A stretch of DNA of 64,000 bases from CAZOZZ01 sp965247425 (GTDB lineage: Bacteria; Acidobacteriota; Terriglobia; 20CM-2-55-15): contig OZ252023.1 in NCBI GenBank assembly GCA_965247425.1, forward strand, positions 3,410,001 through 3,474,000. The letters are read 5' to 3'. The position numbers were made by a program, and so were the translations under genes. Shown one piece after another: positions 24,469 through 31,944 of the stretch. Within the stretch, counting starts at the first letter, position 1, and the number at the start of each line of letters is the position of its first letter. Under the pieces are notes generated by a model. It was given only the letters and a program-made list of their open reading frames with translations. It searched no databases and had not been told where the DNA came from.

Positions 24469-27449
24469 GCGTACTTGGTATTCAGGAACAAATCGGGATG
24501 GGCCACCATCACAAGCTTACTCCTGGCCCGCGTGATGGCGACGTTGAACCGACGATCATCGAAGACGAAGCCGGTTCCGCGAGACCGGACGAAAGACAAG
24601 ATGATGACTTCGCGTTCGCCGCCCTGAAAGCGCTCCACTGTATCGACGGCAACACCGGTGCCCTCCAGCAGTCGTCGGAGCAGAACGACCTGGGCACGAA
24701 ACGGTGAGATCACCCCAATCGCCTCGGGAGGAGTCTCGACGGAAAATGCGGCGACAAGATCCTGGACGACCCGCGCCTCGGCCGGATTCGATCGCCCGTC
24801 CGAGATCGACTCTACCGGATGAAACTCGATCGGGCGGCCGGATGCGGGCCGGCGATCCTCTCGACCGACGCCGGAAGTCAAGAGACCCGAATAGTAAAGT
24901 TTGTTGGACACAGCCATGATGTCGGGATGCATCCGGTATTGCGTGTCCAGCAAGGTCAGCAGCTCCGGAGCGTCGGACTCGGCCGACTTCTTCATTTTTT
25001 CAAACATCGAATACTCCAGACCGACGGTACGAACGACGGGCGGAAGCTGGCGGTCGTCGCCAATCAGGACAAAACGACGTGCCCGCATGACCAGACCCAG
25101 CGTCAAGGGTTCGGTAAGCTGGCTCGCTTCGTCGACGACGGCCATGTCGAACGACCGCCCTCGAACGTACGGATGGCTTGACGCGCGATGAGACGTGGCC
25201 GCAACGATCGGAACGTTGTCCAGTAACAGCCGCAGTTCACCAGGGCTGCGGGTCGACTCGGCCAGGTCGTCACTGAAATGTAATGGCGCTCTGGCGCCCA
25301 GTCGGGAGGCGAGTTCCGGGGAGGCCGAGGCTTTTCCGATTCGAACGAAACGGGCGTCCGGGTCGTGGTCGAGCAGGGCCATCAGCATTTTGTCGACAGC
25401 GGTGTTCGTAAAGGCGCCGAGGAGAACGGAGCCGCCGGATTCAGCCACGATCCTGGGAACGACTATCGTCTTGCCGGTTCCGGGGGGACCCCAGATCAGA
25501 TGAAAACTGCGACAGCGTGACGCCCTCTCCACCGCTTGAAGCTGGCTGGAGTTCAAGTCGCCACGCTCGATAGTGGTCGCGACGGTCCGAGCGGAATCCG
25601 ATGTCTCCCGGGCGGTGGCCATGTCCCCGAGGATCACGCGTTTCTTCTCGTCCATCGGTGCCCTGAGAAAATCGTACAGGGCGGTCTGTCCGGCTACGGA
25701 AGTCTGGTCGGATGGGAACCGGTCGATCGTCCACGACTGCTCTTTGAAGGTATCGGGTGAAATATTCTTCAGCGGGATGGAAATCCTGACGCGCTGGTTT
25801 TCGATCGAACGGATGTACCCATGGAAGATCGCGCTGCTGGAAATCCTGCCGGAGTGGATCAGAACACGGTCGCCCCGGGTCAGGTCCGATTTGTTTTCTT
25901 CGAAGTCGAAGACGAAATCACCGGACTCCGAACCTTGGCAGTGAACGTTCGGGATCGTTCGGAAATTTCGCACTCGATACCCCAGACGGCTGTCGTCGAG
26001 CAGATCGGCCAGATCCTGCTCGACTGTCCACTTCTCGCGTTGAATCAGTTTGGAGAACCTTCTGAAATACGCCAGGGCCGGACTCTCTTCGGCGTCGGGC
26101 CGGTCGCCGAACAGCACCGTGGATTCCTCGCACTCCGCACGTGTCCACTTCAGGCACGCGTCACAAACCGCGGAGTCGAAGCCCGGGTATCGCATCTTCA
26201 AGTGCGATCGCGGACGACCGAGGGAATAGGACATCGCGACGAGCCGATTCCGCGCTTCCATTACCTGATGGAAATCGGCGTCGATCCGCAGCGGGGTGGT
26301 CGTTCCGTCGTGGGAGGACATCAGGCGCGACGTCACCTCAAGCTTCTCGCCCCCTACCCGCTGGGTTCGGCGGATCATGTCCGACAGCAGGAGCCGGTAG
26401 ATAAACAACTGCGCGTGATCCGCAAAACGCAGGCGCTTACCCGTTTTCAGCTCGACCACGTCCAGCCGGTTGCCGGATTGGAACACCGCGTCGATACGGC
26501 CCTGGATCCCGATAGTCGCCGAATAGCGCCGGAGTTCCAGTTGAGGGTCCTCACGCATGTGCGGGTTGACATCGACAAAGTCCTTGATCGCTTTCGCATG
26601 CCGCAGGACCTCGGCACGGAAAGCCGCTTCATCCACCAGGTCATCCGTCACGGTCGCCATCTGTACCAGAAACCCGGGCAGGACGGCGTCATAGCAGGAA
26701 TCGATGTCGTCCTCGCCTTCAAGAATGAGGTCGAAGATCCCGTGGACGAGCATCCCTTTGAGCGTGTGGATGGTGACATCACCACGGCCACGACGGATCT
26801 GATCGATCTGGGGTTTCGGGCAGTTCAAGCTGCGCGCAGCGGACGTGGCATTCACCTGGCGCAACGGCTCGAGAACGAAGAAGGTCTCCGGGCAGTCTTC
26901 GAAATCTCCCTCCGAGGTCTGGACCAGGTTGTAGGCGGCGAAGGTTGCGTGGACCCAGAAGTAGGGCACGATGAAACAAGCAGTCGGGTTCATGACCGAA
27001 CGCGTGAGCACCTCGATCTCGCGGTCCCGCATCGGTCCGCTCGTCACCTGGGCTTCGAGAACCGCTTCCCACTTGCCGGGCTCGGTTTCGACCGGGTGCC
27101 GGACCCGCAGCACCTTGGCCTCGGGAATCAGTACGCGACCCGACGGGTCTTCAGGATGGGACGACCTGGCCTCAAGCGTAGGCGGGTTGCGATCGAGAAC
27201 ACCATAAAGTCCCGCGATGACCTCATCGACACTTTCGTAATCGCCCCCCAGAGCACGCCAGGTCACCTGCGCCAGATAGCGCGAAACCCCGTGCTGCGGA
27301 CCGACAAGGACGCGGGGATCGTCCTTGAACGCGTCCGGTGTGACCGCCCCTCCTGAAAGCAGGAGCAACATGGCTTCGCCCGCTTCGGGAACGCTCAGAC
27401 CGGTAGCGGACACTAATCGTTCGATCAGACTGGCAACTGGTTCGGTCAT
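24420..27449 (-). CDS. Dna2-like nuclease-helicase fusion
   Basis: About 1009 aa. The N-terminal half holds a Cas4/Dna2-type nuclease: a lone Cys in LNCPKPQIDQIRRGR, MLVHGIFDLIL, GRIDAVF, VVELKTGKR, HAQLFIYRLL, then CDACLKWTRAEC. The second half is a superfamily 1B helicase: LNSSQLQAVE, Walker A WGPPGTGKT (near residue 655), VVDEASQLTEP, FVLIGDDRQLPPV, LDTQYRMHPDI, TVERFQGGEREVIILSFVRS, FNVAITRARSKLVMV. This order matches eukaryotic Dna2, which trims DNA flaps and resects ends. ATG at 27449 is preferred to the TTG at 27476. First gene of the operon with the AddB- and AddA-like genes. Confidence 0.87.
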   Translation of the reverse strand: MTEPVASLIERLVSATGLSVPEAGEAMLLLLSGGAVTPDAFKDDPRVLVGPQHGVSRYLAQVTWRALGGDYESVDEVIAGLYGVLDRNPPTLEARSSHPEDPSGRVLIPEAKVLRVRHPVETEPGKWEAVLEAQVTSGPMRDREIEVLTRSVMNPTACFIVPYFWVHATFAAYNLVQTSEGDFEDCPETFFVLEPLRQVNATSAARSLNCPKPQIDQIRRGRGDVTIHTLKGMLVHGIFDLILEGEDDIDSCYDAVLPGFLVQMATVTDDLVDEAAFRAEVLRHAKAIKDFVDVNPHMREDPQLELRRYSATIGIQGRIDAVFQSGNRLDVVELKTGKRLRFADHAQLFIYRLLLSDMIRRTQRVGGEKLEVTSRLMSSHDGTTTPLRIDADFHQVMEARNRLVAMSYSLGRPRSHLKMRYPGFDSAVCDACLKWTRAECEESTVLFGDRPDAEESPALAYFRRFSKLIQREKWTVEQDLADLLDDSRLGYRVRNFRTIPNVHCQGSESGDFVFDFEENKSDLTRGDRVLIHSGRISSSAIFHGYIRSIENQRVRISIPLKNISPDTFKEQSWTIDRFPSDQTSVAGQTALYDFLRAPMDEKKRVILGDMATARETSDSARTVATTIERGDLNSSQLQAVERASRCRSFHLIWGPPGTGKTIVVPRIVAESGGSVLLGAFTNTAVDKMLMALLDHDPDARFVRIGKASASPELASRLGARAPLHFSDDLAESTRSPGELRLLLDNVPIVAATSHRASSHPYVRGRSFDMAVVDEASQLTEPLTLGLVMRARRFVLIGDDRQLPPVVRTVGLEYSMFEKMKKSAESDAPELLTLLDTQYRMHPDIMAVSNKLYYSGLLTSGVGREDRRPASGRPIEFHPVESISDGRSNPAEARVVQDLVAAFSVETPPEAIGVISPFRAQVVLLRRLLEGTGVAVDTVERFQGGEREVIILSFVRSRGTGFVFDDRRFNVAITRARSKLVMVAHPDLFLNTKYAWICEFTETPKTSSTT

Positions 27450-27539
27450 GTCCGTTCTCGGCCGGGCTGGAGGCAAAGGGCGAATTAGATTATAGGGATG
27501 GGAACAGTCAGGTGGGGTCCAGGGGGAGGATTAGTCCGG

Positions 27540-27613
27540 GGTCCGAGGTCCGACGTTCCAGGACAACCGAAGAGTACGTCCGCCTTCGGACTCCAGACTT
27601 CGGACCTCGGACC
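27540..27613. repeat. Palindrome of GTCCGAGGTCCGA type
   Basis: A 14-bp arm (27540-27553) is inverted perfectly at 27600-27613, with a related TCCGAAG-like pair inside. It lies upstream of the Dna2-like gene, in the gap after the secreted-protein gene. It could form a hairpin; no gene is present in 27450-27645. Confidence 0.65.
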
Positions 27614-27615
27614 GC

Positions 27616-27662
27616 TCAATGCGGAAACTGAACCGCCTGGGCGGCTCACTTTCCGCATTGAG
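27616..27662 (-). terminator. Hairpin at the 3' end of the secreted-protein gene
   Basis: A perfect 13-bp stem, 27616-27628 with 27650-27662, has a smaller GC-rich hairpin (ACCGCC with GGCGGT-like complement) inside its loop. It straddles the stop codon at 27646. It lacks a clear T-run, so termination may be rho-assisted, or the hairpin may stabilise the mRNA end. Confidence 0.45.
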
Positions 27663-28317
27663 CGCCCTGTTCTTTGTTCGTCATCCAGAATTGGCCCGTA
27701 AGCAGTTGTTGACCGGGCACGGGCTGATAGAGGGCCTCACGCGTACCCATATCCCACACGACAACGGGAGAAGCGCCGACATCCAGGCTCCACTGCCCTT
27801 CGTCGTCGTAGGTAACGCCTCGCAGGCGGTATTCGAGGGCCGGCTTGTGAGATCCGAAGGGCACGGACTGTCCCATTCCGTAGATCGACCCGAGCAACTG
27901 GGTTGTATTTCCAAACGCACGGCTGTCGTCGAAAAGAACCTGCAGGGTCGCGATACGATCTTCGCAGAAAATCAGATTGATCTGTTCCACCGTGAAGTCT
28001 TCCTCAAACAGGACACTCACCAGGCCCAATCCGTAATTGGAGTCGGCCAGCGACAGGATGTTGCTTTCGGGAAGGCTTTCCGGAGACACGGTACGAGACC
28101 GGATCTCGTCAGCCTGGGCAGGGGCCAGGCGTTCGGTGTTCTGGATCAACGTCAGGTTCCATTTCTGGATGCCCTCGATCGCGTCCTCGAAGTCGAGCCC
28201 GAGCAGATCGTGAAGAACCCCCATGTCGTCGATCTGGGCGGAGGTCGGAGGGATGTGGGCCCCCACCAGCGAGCCGGACACGATCACGATGCTCAAAATG
28301 AAGGCGCGGTAGTTCAT
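27646..28317 (-). CDS. Secreted protein of unknown function
   Basis: 223 aa with a signal peptide (MNYRAFILSIVIVSGSLVGA, cleavage likely after the SAQ near residue 28). The mature part has no recognised family; two cysteines, in FCEDR and near the C-terminus (GAQCGK), could form a disulfide. Its ATG overlaps the stop of the 5'-nucleotidase gene as ATGA, so the two are co-translated, and it may act with that enzyme in the periplasm. This partnership is inference. Confidence 0.7.
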   Translation of the reverse strand: MNYRAFILSIVIVSGSLVGAHIPPTSAQIDDMGVLHDLLGLDFEDAIEGIQKWNLTLIQNTERLAPAQADEIRSRTVSPESLPESNILSLADSNYGLGLVSVLFEEDFTVEQINLIFCEDRIATLQVLFDDSRAFGNTTQLLGSIYGMGQSVPFGSHKPALEYRLRGVTYDDEGQWSLDVGASPVVVWDMGTREALYQPVPGQQLLTGQFWMTNKEQGAQCGK

Positions 28318-29780
28318 CGTCGTATTCTAATTCTACCGTCAGGACGTACGGGAACAGCCTGAATCTCGGAAATGTATTGGCTCAGCACATCCCGCATCAG
28401 GAGCCCGGTGTCGTAGATATCGGCGCCTTCCGCGAATTCTTCGAAGCCGTCGCCGCCGGCAAGCAGAAAGGAGTTTGTCGTGACCGTATAGAGAGCTTCG
28501 TCGCCGATCGGCCCACCGCCGGCGAGTTCGACCATCAACAGCCGTTCTCCCGACGGGCGATCGAGGTCGAGCTGGACCCGAATCCCGCTGACGGCGAGGA
28601 CCTCCCGGCCAAGAATCCGCTTCAGAATGCGGCCTTCCAGGTTCATCGTCACCAGCGTGTTGTCGAAGGGCAGGACCTCGAACACCTTCCCCCTTGTGAT
28701 CGGTCCCTGGCTGAAATCGGCTCGAATGCCCCCCAGGTTAGTCAACGCGATCTGGGTCCTCCCACCGGACCGCAGGGCATCGGCGACCAGGTTCGCCAGA
28801 ACGGATTCGCCCTCTCTGGAGCTTGGCAAATCGGCCGGGGCATGGCCGACGACCTCCGCCATCTCGGAGGCGACATCCGCTTCGTACGGTGCAAGGATGT
28901 CGCGAACGCGTTCATTCTCCGACACGGAGGTAGTCGGAATCAATCGACCGGTCATCTTCTCGACTTCCTTGTCATCGAATTCAATATCGATCCGGCCGAC
29001 GAACCGCCCGTAATGACCCGTCCGAACGATCATTGTGTCGCCTTCCCAGATGGGTTCGGGTAGTTCGCTGTGGGAATGTCCACTGACAATGAGATCGATT
29101 TCCGGGAAGGCCCGGGCCACGCGAAGCTCTTCGTCCGGCGAGATGTGCGAGAGAACGATGATGAAGTCGGCCATGGCCTGAATTCCAGGAAGGGTCTCTT
29201 CGAGCGTAGCGACAAGGGAACGGACATCTACCTCGGTGACATTCATGGGATGGGTCACCGTCTTCAGCATTTCCGTGGTGAGCCCGATGATGCCAAATCG
29301 GATTCCTTCGACATTAAAGACCACGGCATTGTGGATGTCCTTAATCGGTGTGGAGATGTTGGCGGACAGGAAGGGGAAATCGGCCTGTGCAACGCGGTCA
29401 CGAAGCGGGCCGATGCCGTAGTCGAATTCGTGATTTCCAACGGCAACCGCATCGTAGCCGATCGCGTTCATGACGTCGATGACGGCACGGCCTCTTGAAA
29501 CGTCGGCAATCGGCGTCCCGGTGAACAAATCCCCGGCGTCAAGAATGAGGTGGGGACGCATCTCCAGGGCGATTGAAGCAATACGGGCGCTCCCGCCCGT
29601 ATCCCCGTCAGGCAGGAGGTGTCCATGAACATCGTTGGTGTGCATGATGACGACGTGGAGTTCGGCGACGGCGCCAAAGAGAAGGACTCCCGCCAGACCA
29701 AGACCAGCGAACACGAGGACGGCCGGACGCAGAAATCTCGTCAGAACAGGAAACCTCGGAAGCTTTTGTTTCGTCGTCAT
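28314..29780 (-). CDS. Periplasmic 5'-nucleotidase / cyclic phosphodiesterase (UshA family)
   Basis: 488 aa. An N-terminal uncleaved or signal-type helix (VLVFAGLGLAGVLLFGAVA) is followed by a metallophosphatase domain with IMHTNDVHGHLLPD, LDAGDLFTGTP, VGNHEFDYG, VLSHISPDEE and VSGHSHSEL. The C-terminal 5'-nucleotidase substrate domain (about 310-480) has NLVADALR, ALTNLGGIRADF and TTNSFLLAGGDGF. The family dephosphorylates nucleotides outside the cytoplasm to recover nucleosides and phosphate. Upstream lies a 162-bp repeat element only 16 bp from the start, which may affect its expression. Confidence 0.9.
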   Translation of the reverse strand: MTTKQKLPRFPVLTRFLRPAVLVFAGLGLAGVLLFGAVAELHVVIMHTNDVHGHLLPDGDTGGSARIASIALEMRPHLILDAGDLFTGTPIADVSRGRAVIDVMNAIGYDAVAVGNHEFDYGIGPLRDRVAQADFPFLSANISTPIKDIHNAVVFNVEGIRFGIIGLTTEMLKTVTHPMNVTEVDVRSLVATLEETLPGIQAMADFIIVLSHISPDEELRVARAFPEIDLIVSGHSHSELPEPIWEGDTMIVRTGHYGRFVGRIDIEFDDKEVEKMTGRLIPTTSVSENERVRDILAPYEADVASEMAEVVGHAPADLPSSREGESVLANLVADALRSGGRTQIALTNLGGIRADFSQGPITRGKVFEVLPFDNTLVTMNLEGRILKRILGREVLAVSGIRVQLDLDRPSGERLLMVELAGGGPIGDEALYTVTTNSFLLAGGDGFEEFAEGADIYDTGLLMRDVLSQYISEIQAVPVRPDGRIRIRR

Positions 29781-29796
29781 CTGTTCGAATCGAGCC

Positions 29797-29958
29797 AGGA
29801 GCCTACGCGGCAGAAGGGATCGTAGCGAGAAAGTGGAGAATCGAGGTCAGATTTTCTCGATTTTGACTCGAATAGTCGGTCTATTCAACGAAAAATCGGG
29901 GAAATCTGGACCGATTATACCGCTTTCGCAGTAGATCTCTTCTGCCGCGCAGGCTCCT
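29797..29958. repeat. 162-bp MITE-like element, copy A
   Basis: The terminal inverted repeats (29797-29817 and 29938-29958, AGGAGCCTRCGCGGCAGAAG type) enclose an AT-rich centre. Its reverse complement is almost the same as 61341-61502, also 162 bp. No ORF is supported inside. Such size, ends and high identity are typical of a small non-autonomous element. It separates the nucleotidase promoter region from the plus-strand gene at 30160; the remaining 200 bp hold no gene. Confidence 0.85.
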
Positions 29959-30159
29959 ACCGCCACTCCCTCTTCTGGATGGAACCGAAACATCCTCTCG
30001 ATTTTATCACGGTCGCCTGTTTCACCCCCGACATCGAGCGGGCTGGTGATAGACGCTCGGGACAGGTATAATCCCGTCAACCAACGATAAACAGCTACCT
30101 TTTGACACGAGTGTCGTCTGAAGTTGCATGAATCGAACTCTGTTACCGGGAGGGTGGTC

Positions 30160-30858
30160 GTGAGTAAGCGAATTACCGTAGCGAGTCTGGCCCTGGTTAC
30201 ACTGCTGGCATTGCCGGCGGGTTTGTCGGCCCAAAGGGCCGGTTTCATGGTCGGTCTGGCCCCGGGAGCCAGGCCCCCGATGGTTTCGCCCGTCCAGGCT
30301 GGACACGTAATTCAGCCCTTCGTGACCCCCCAGGCGTTTGGCTTTGTCGTGCCGCCCGCGCAACTTACCGCCGAGGGCCAGGTTGTACGACGAGGTGGTC
30401 AAACTGCACGGCGGGGAGACCGGATAATGGTCGGGCGGGGCAACCAGCGAGGACGACCGGGCGGCCGACAGGCGCGACGGGGCAACCAGATCGCCAGACA
30501 GGGACAAGTTTTCTTTGTCGGCCCTCCAATTGCGGGAGTTTTGCGGGGTCCCCTTCCCCGGCACCCGATTATCACCCCGGTCATAACGGTCATAGCCCCG
30601 AGGGGCCGTAACCCCATAACCGGTTTGCTCAACCTCGAAGGCCGACGACTACCCCGCGGCGTGCCCGCTCCGAATTTCGGAACGCCCACCCGTGTGCGGC
30701 AAACCGGCAACCGTGCCCTGGTCGGAGTCACGAGGGCGGATGTGATTCGTCAATTTGGACGACCGAACGTGACGATCATCAACTCGAGCGGCGAAACACT
30801 CATCTTCGGCGGCACGACGGTTATCATCCAGAATGGGCAAGTGGCCATCGTGCAGTGA
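30160..30858 (+). CDS. Secreted basic protein with a BamE/SmpA-like C-terminus
   Basis: About 232 aa from a GTG at 30160 placed six bases after GGGAGG; the frame is open from 30124 but those codons lack a ribosome binding site. A signal peptide (VASLALVTLLALPAGLSAQ) precedes a Pro/Gly/Arg-rich middle, with many GRG and RRG steps at about residues 75-130. The last 50 residues (GVTRADVIRQFGRPN, ETLIFGGTTVIIQNG) resemble the short SmpA/OmlA-type repeat of outer-membrane small proteins. No specific function is known. Its 3' end overlaps the glycosylase gene by 26 bp. Confidence 0.65.
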   Translation: MSKRITVASLALVTLLALPAGLSAQRAGFMVGLAPGARPPMVSPVQAGHVIQPFVTPQAFGFVVPPAQLTAEGQVVRRGGQTARRGDRIMVGRGNQRGRPGGRQARRGNQIARQGQVFFVGPPIAGVLRGPLPRHPIITPVITVIAPRGRNPITGLLNLEGRRLPRGVPAPNFGTPTRVRQTGNRALVGVTRADVIRQFGRPNVTIINSSGETLIFGGTTVIIQNGQVAIVQ

Positions 30859-31516
30859 AATCACCGAGTGCCGGCGTTGCGACCGCCTGGTCGCCTACCG
30901 CGAGGAACTTGCCAGGAAGAAAGTTCGCCGGTTCCAGGACTGGACCTACTGGGGCCGGCCCGTCCCAAGCTTCGGAGACCGAAGAGCCCGGCTGCTGGTA
31001 GTCGGCCTCGCACCCGCGGCTCACGGCGCCAACCGAACCGGCCGGATGTTCACCGGCGACCGTTCCGGCGATTGGCTCTATCGCGCCCTACATCGATTCG
31101 GCTTCGCCAACCAGCCGACCTCTGTCGACCGTCACGACGGCCTGAAGCTGACCGACTGCTTCATGACAGCCGCCGCGCACTGCGCTCCTCCCGACAACAA
31201 ACCCACCACCGAAGAGATGGCCAACTGTCTTCCTTACTTCATAGATGAACTCGAACGCCTGAAACGCCTGCGCGTGGTTGTCCCTCTCGGCCAGATCGGT
31301 TTCACCACCTTCCTGAAAGCCCGGAAAGAGATGGGGCTGGAAAACCCTCGCCCCCGCCCCAAGTTCGGCCACGCCCGATCGGCCGAGTTGCCGGACGGCC
31401 TCGTTCTGATCGGCTCCTACCACCCCAGCCAACAGAATACATTTACAGGAAGACTAACGGAAGAAATGCTGGACGACGTTTTTCGCCTGGCGAAACGCGT
31501 TATTGATGAAGCCTGA
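30833..31516 (+). CDS. Uracil-DNA glycosylase, family 5 (UdgB type)
   Basis: 227 aa. Iron-sulfur-type glycosylase that excises uracil and other deaminated bases from DNA. The N-terminal Cys pair in ECRRCDRLVAYREEL and the later AHCAPPDNKPT and MANC cysteines fit the 4Fe-4S ligands. The signature GLAPAAHGANRTGRMFTGD (motif A without the UNG Asp) and HPSQQNTFTGRLT (motif B) identify family 5. The start at 30833 lies inside the upstream gene and gives a normal family N-terminus. Confidence 0.9.
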   Translation: MGKWPSCSEITECRRCDRLVAYREELARKKVRRFQDWTYWGRPVPSFGDRRARLLVVGLAPAAHGANRTGRMFTGDRSGDWLYRALHRFGFANQPTSVDRHDGLKLTDCFMTAAAHCAPPDNKPTTEEMANCLPYFIDELERLKRLRVVVPLGQIGFTTFLKARKEMGLENPRPRPKFGHARSAELPDGLVLIGSYHPSQQNTFTGRLTEEMLDDVFRLAKRVIDEA

Positions 31517-31540
31517 GCGGCCCCACAGGATGGAGTGTAC

Positions 31541-31562
31541 GGGCGACCGTCCCGGGTCGCCC
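31541..31562. terminator. Hairpin between convergent genes
   Basis: A perfect 8-bp GC-rich stem (31541-31548 with 31555-31562) has a six-base loop, placed between the glycosylase stop (31516) and the convergent zinc-ribbon gene (31582). There is no long T-run, so its strength is uncertain. Confidence 0.5.
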
Positions 31563-31581
31563 GCCAGAAAATCGACCCAGC

Positions 31582-31725
31582 CTACCCCTGCCACCTGACA
31601 TTACAAACCGCACAAGTCCACCACCCTTCATGCCAGTGGCCGAGCGCGGAAACGGTATGTTCGTTCCCGCAGCGAATACATTTGGGTTTGCTGATAGTCT
31701 TCTTTGCACTCTTCACTTCCGCCAT
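31582..31725 (-). CDS. Very small zinc-ribbon protein
   Basis: 47 aa from ATG at 31725, preceded by AAAGGAG; the longer open frame to 31800 lacks such a site. Two CxxC pairs (CIRCGNEH and CAVCNVRW) with about 20 residues between them form a minimal zinc ribbon, preceded by a Lys-rich tail. Likely nucleic-acid or protein binding, partner unknown. Between it and the receptor gene (31726-31944 apart from its promoter) no further gene is seen. Confidence 0.7.
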   Translation of the reverse strand: MAEVKSAKKTISKPKCIRCGNEHTVSALGHWHEGWWTCAVCNVRWQG

Positions 31726-31944
31726 ATGGGCGCACTCCTTTGGATCTCCGAATGAATCAATCGCATTCGAAAGTATACTATCGAGCACTGTCCGGGCCAA
31801 ATTGACGGCATCCGGTTTCGTTACTTAAAGGCGTGTATATCCTTCCACACCAAATTGTGACGCATAGAAACACAGACGTTTTCCCAAGAAAAGCGGGCAT
31901 CGCCAAACGGGTGCCCGTTCTGAATCTGGGCTTTAAGAACGTCG

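Noticed and set aside
25821..27356. 511-codon plus-strand frame opposite the Dna2-like gene
   Set aside because: Antisense to intact nuclease and helicase motifs, with no family resemblance; a GC-rich shadow.
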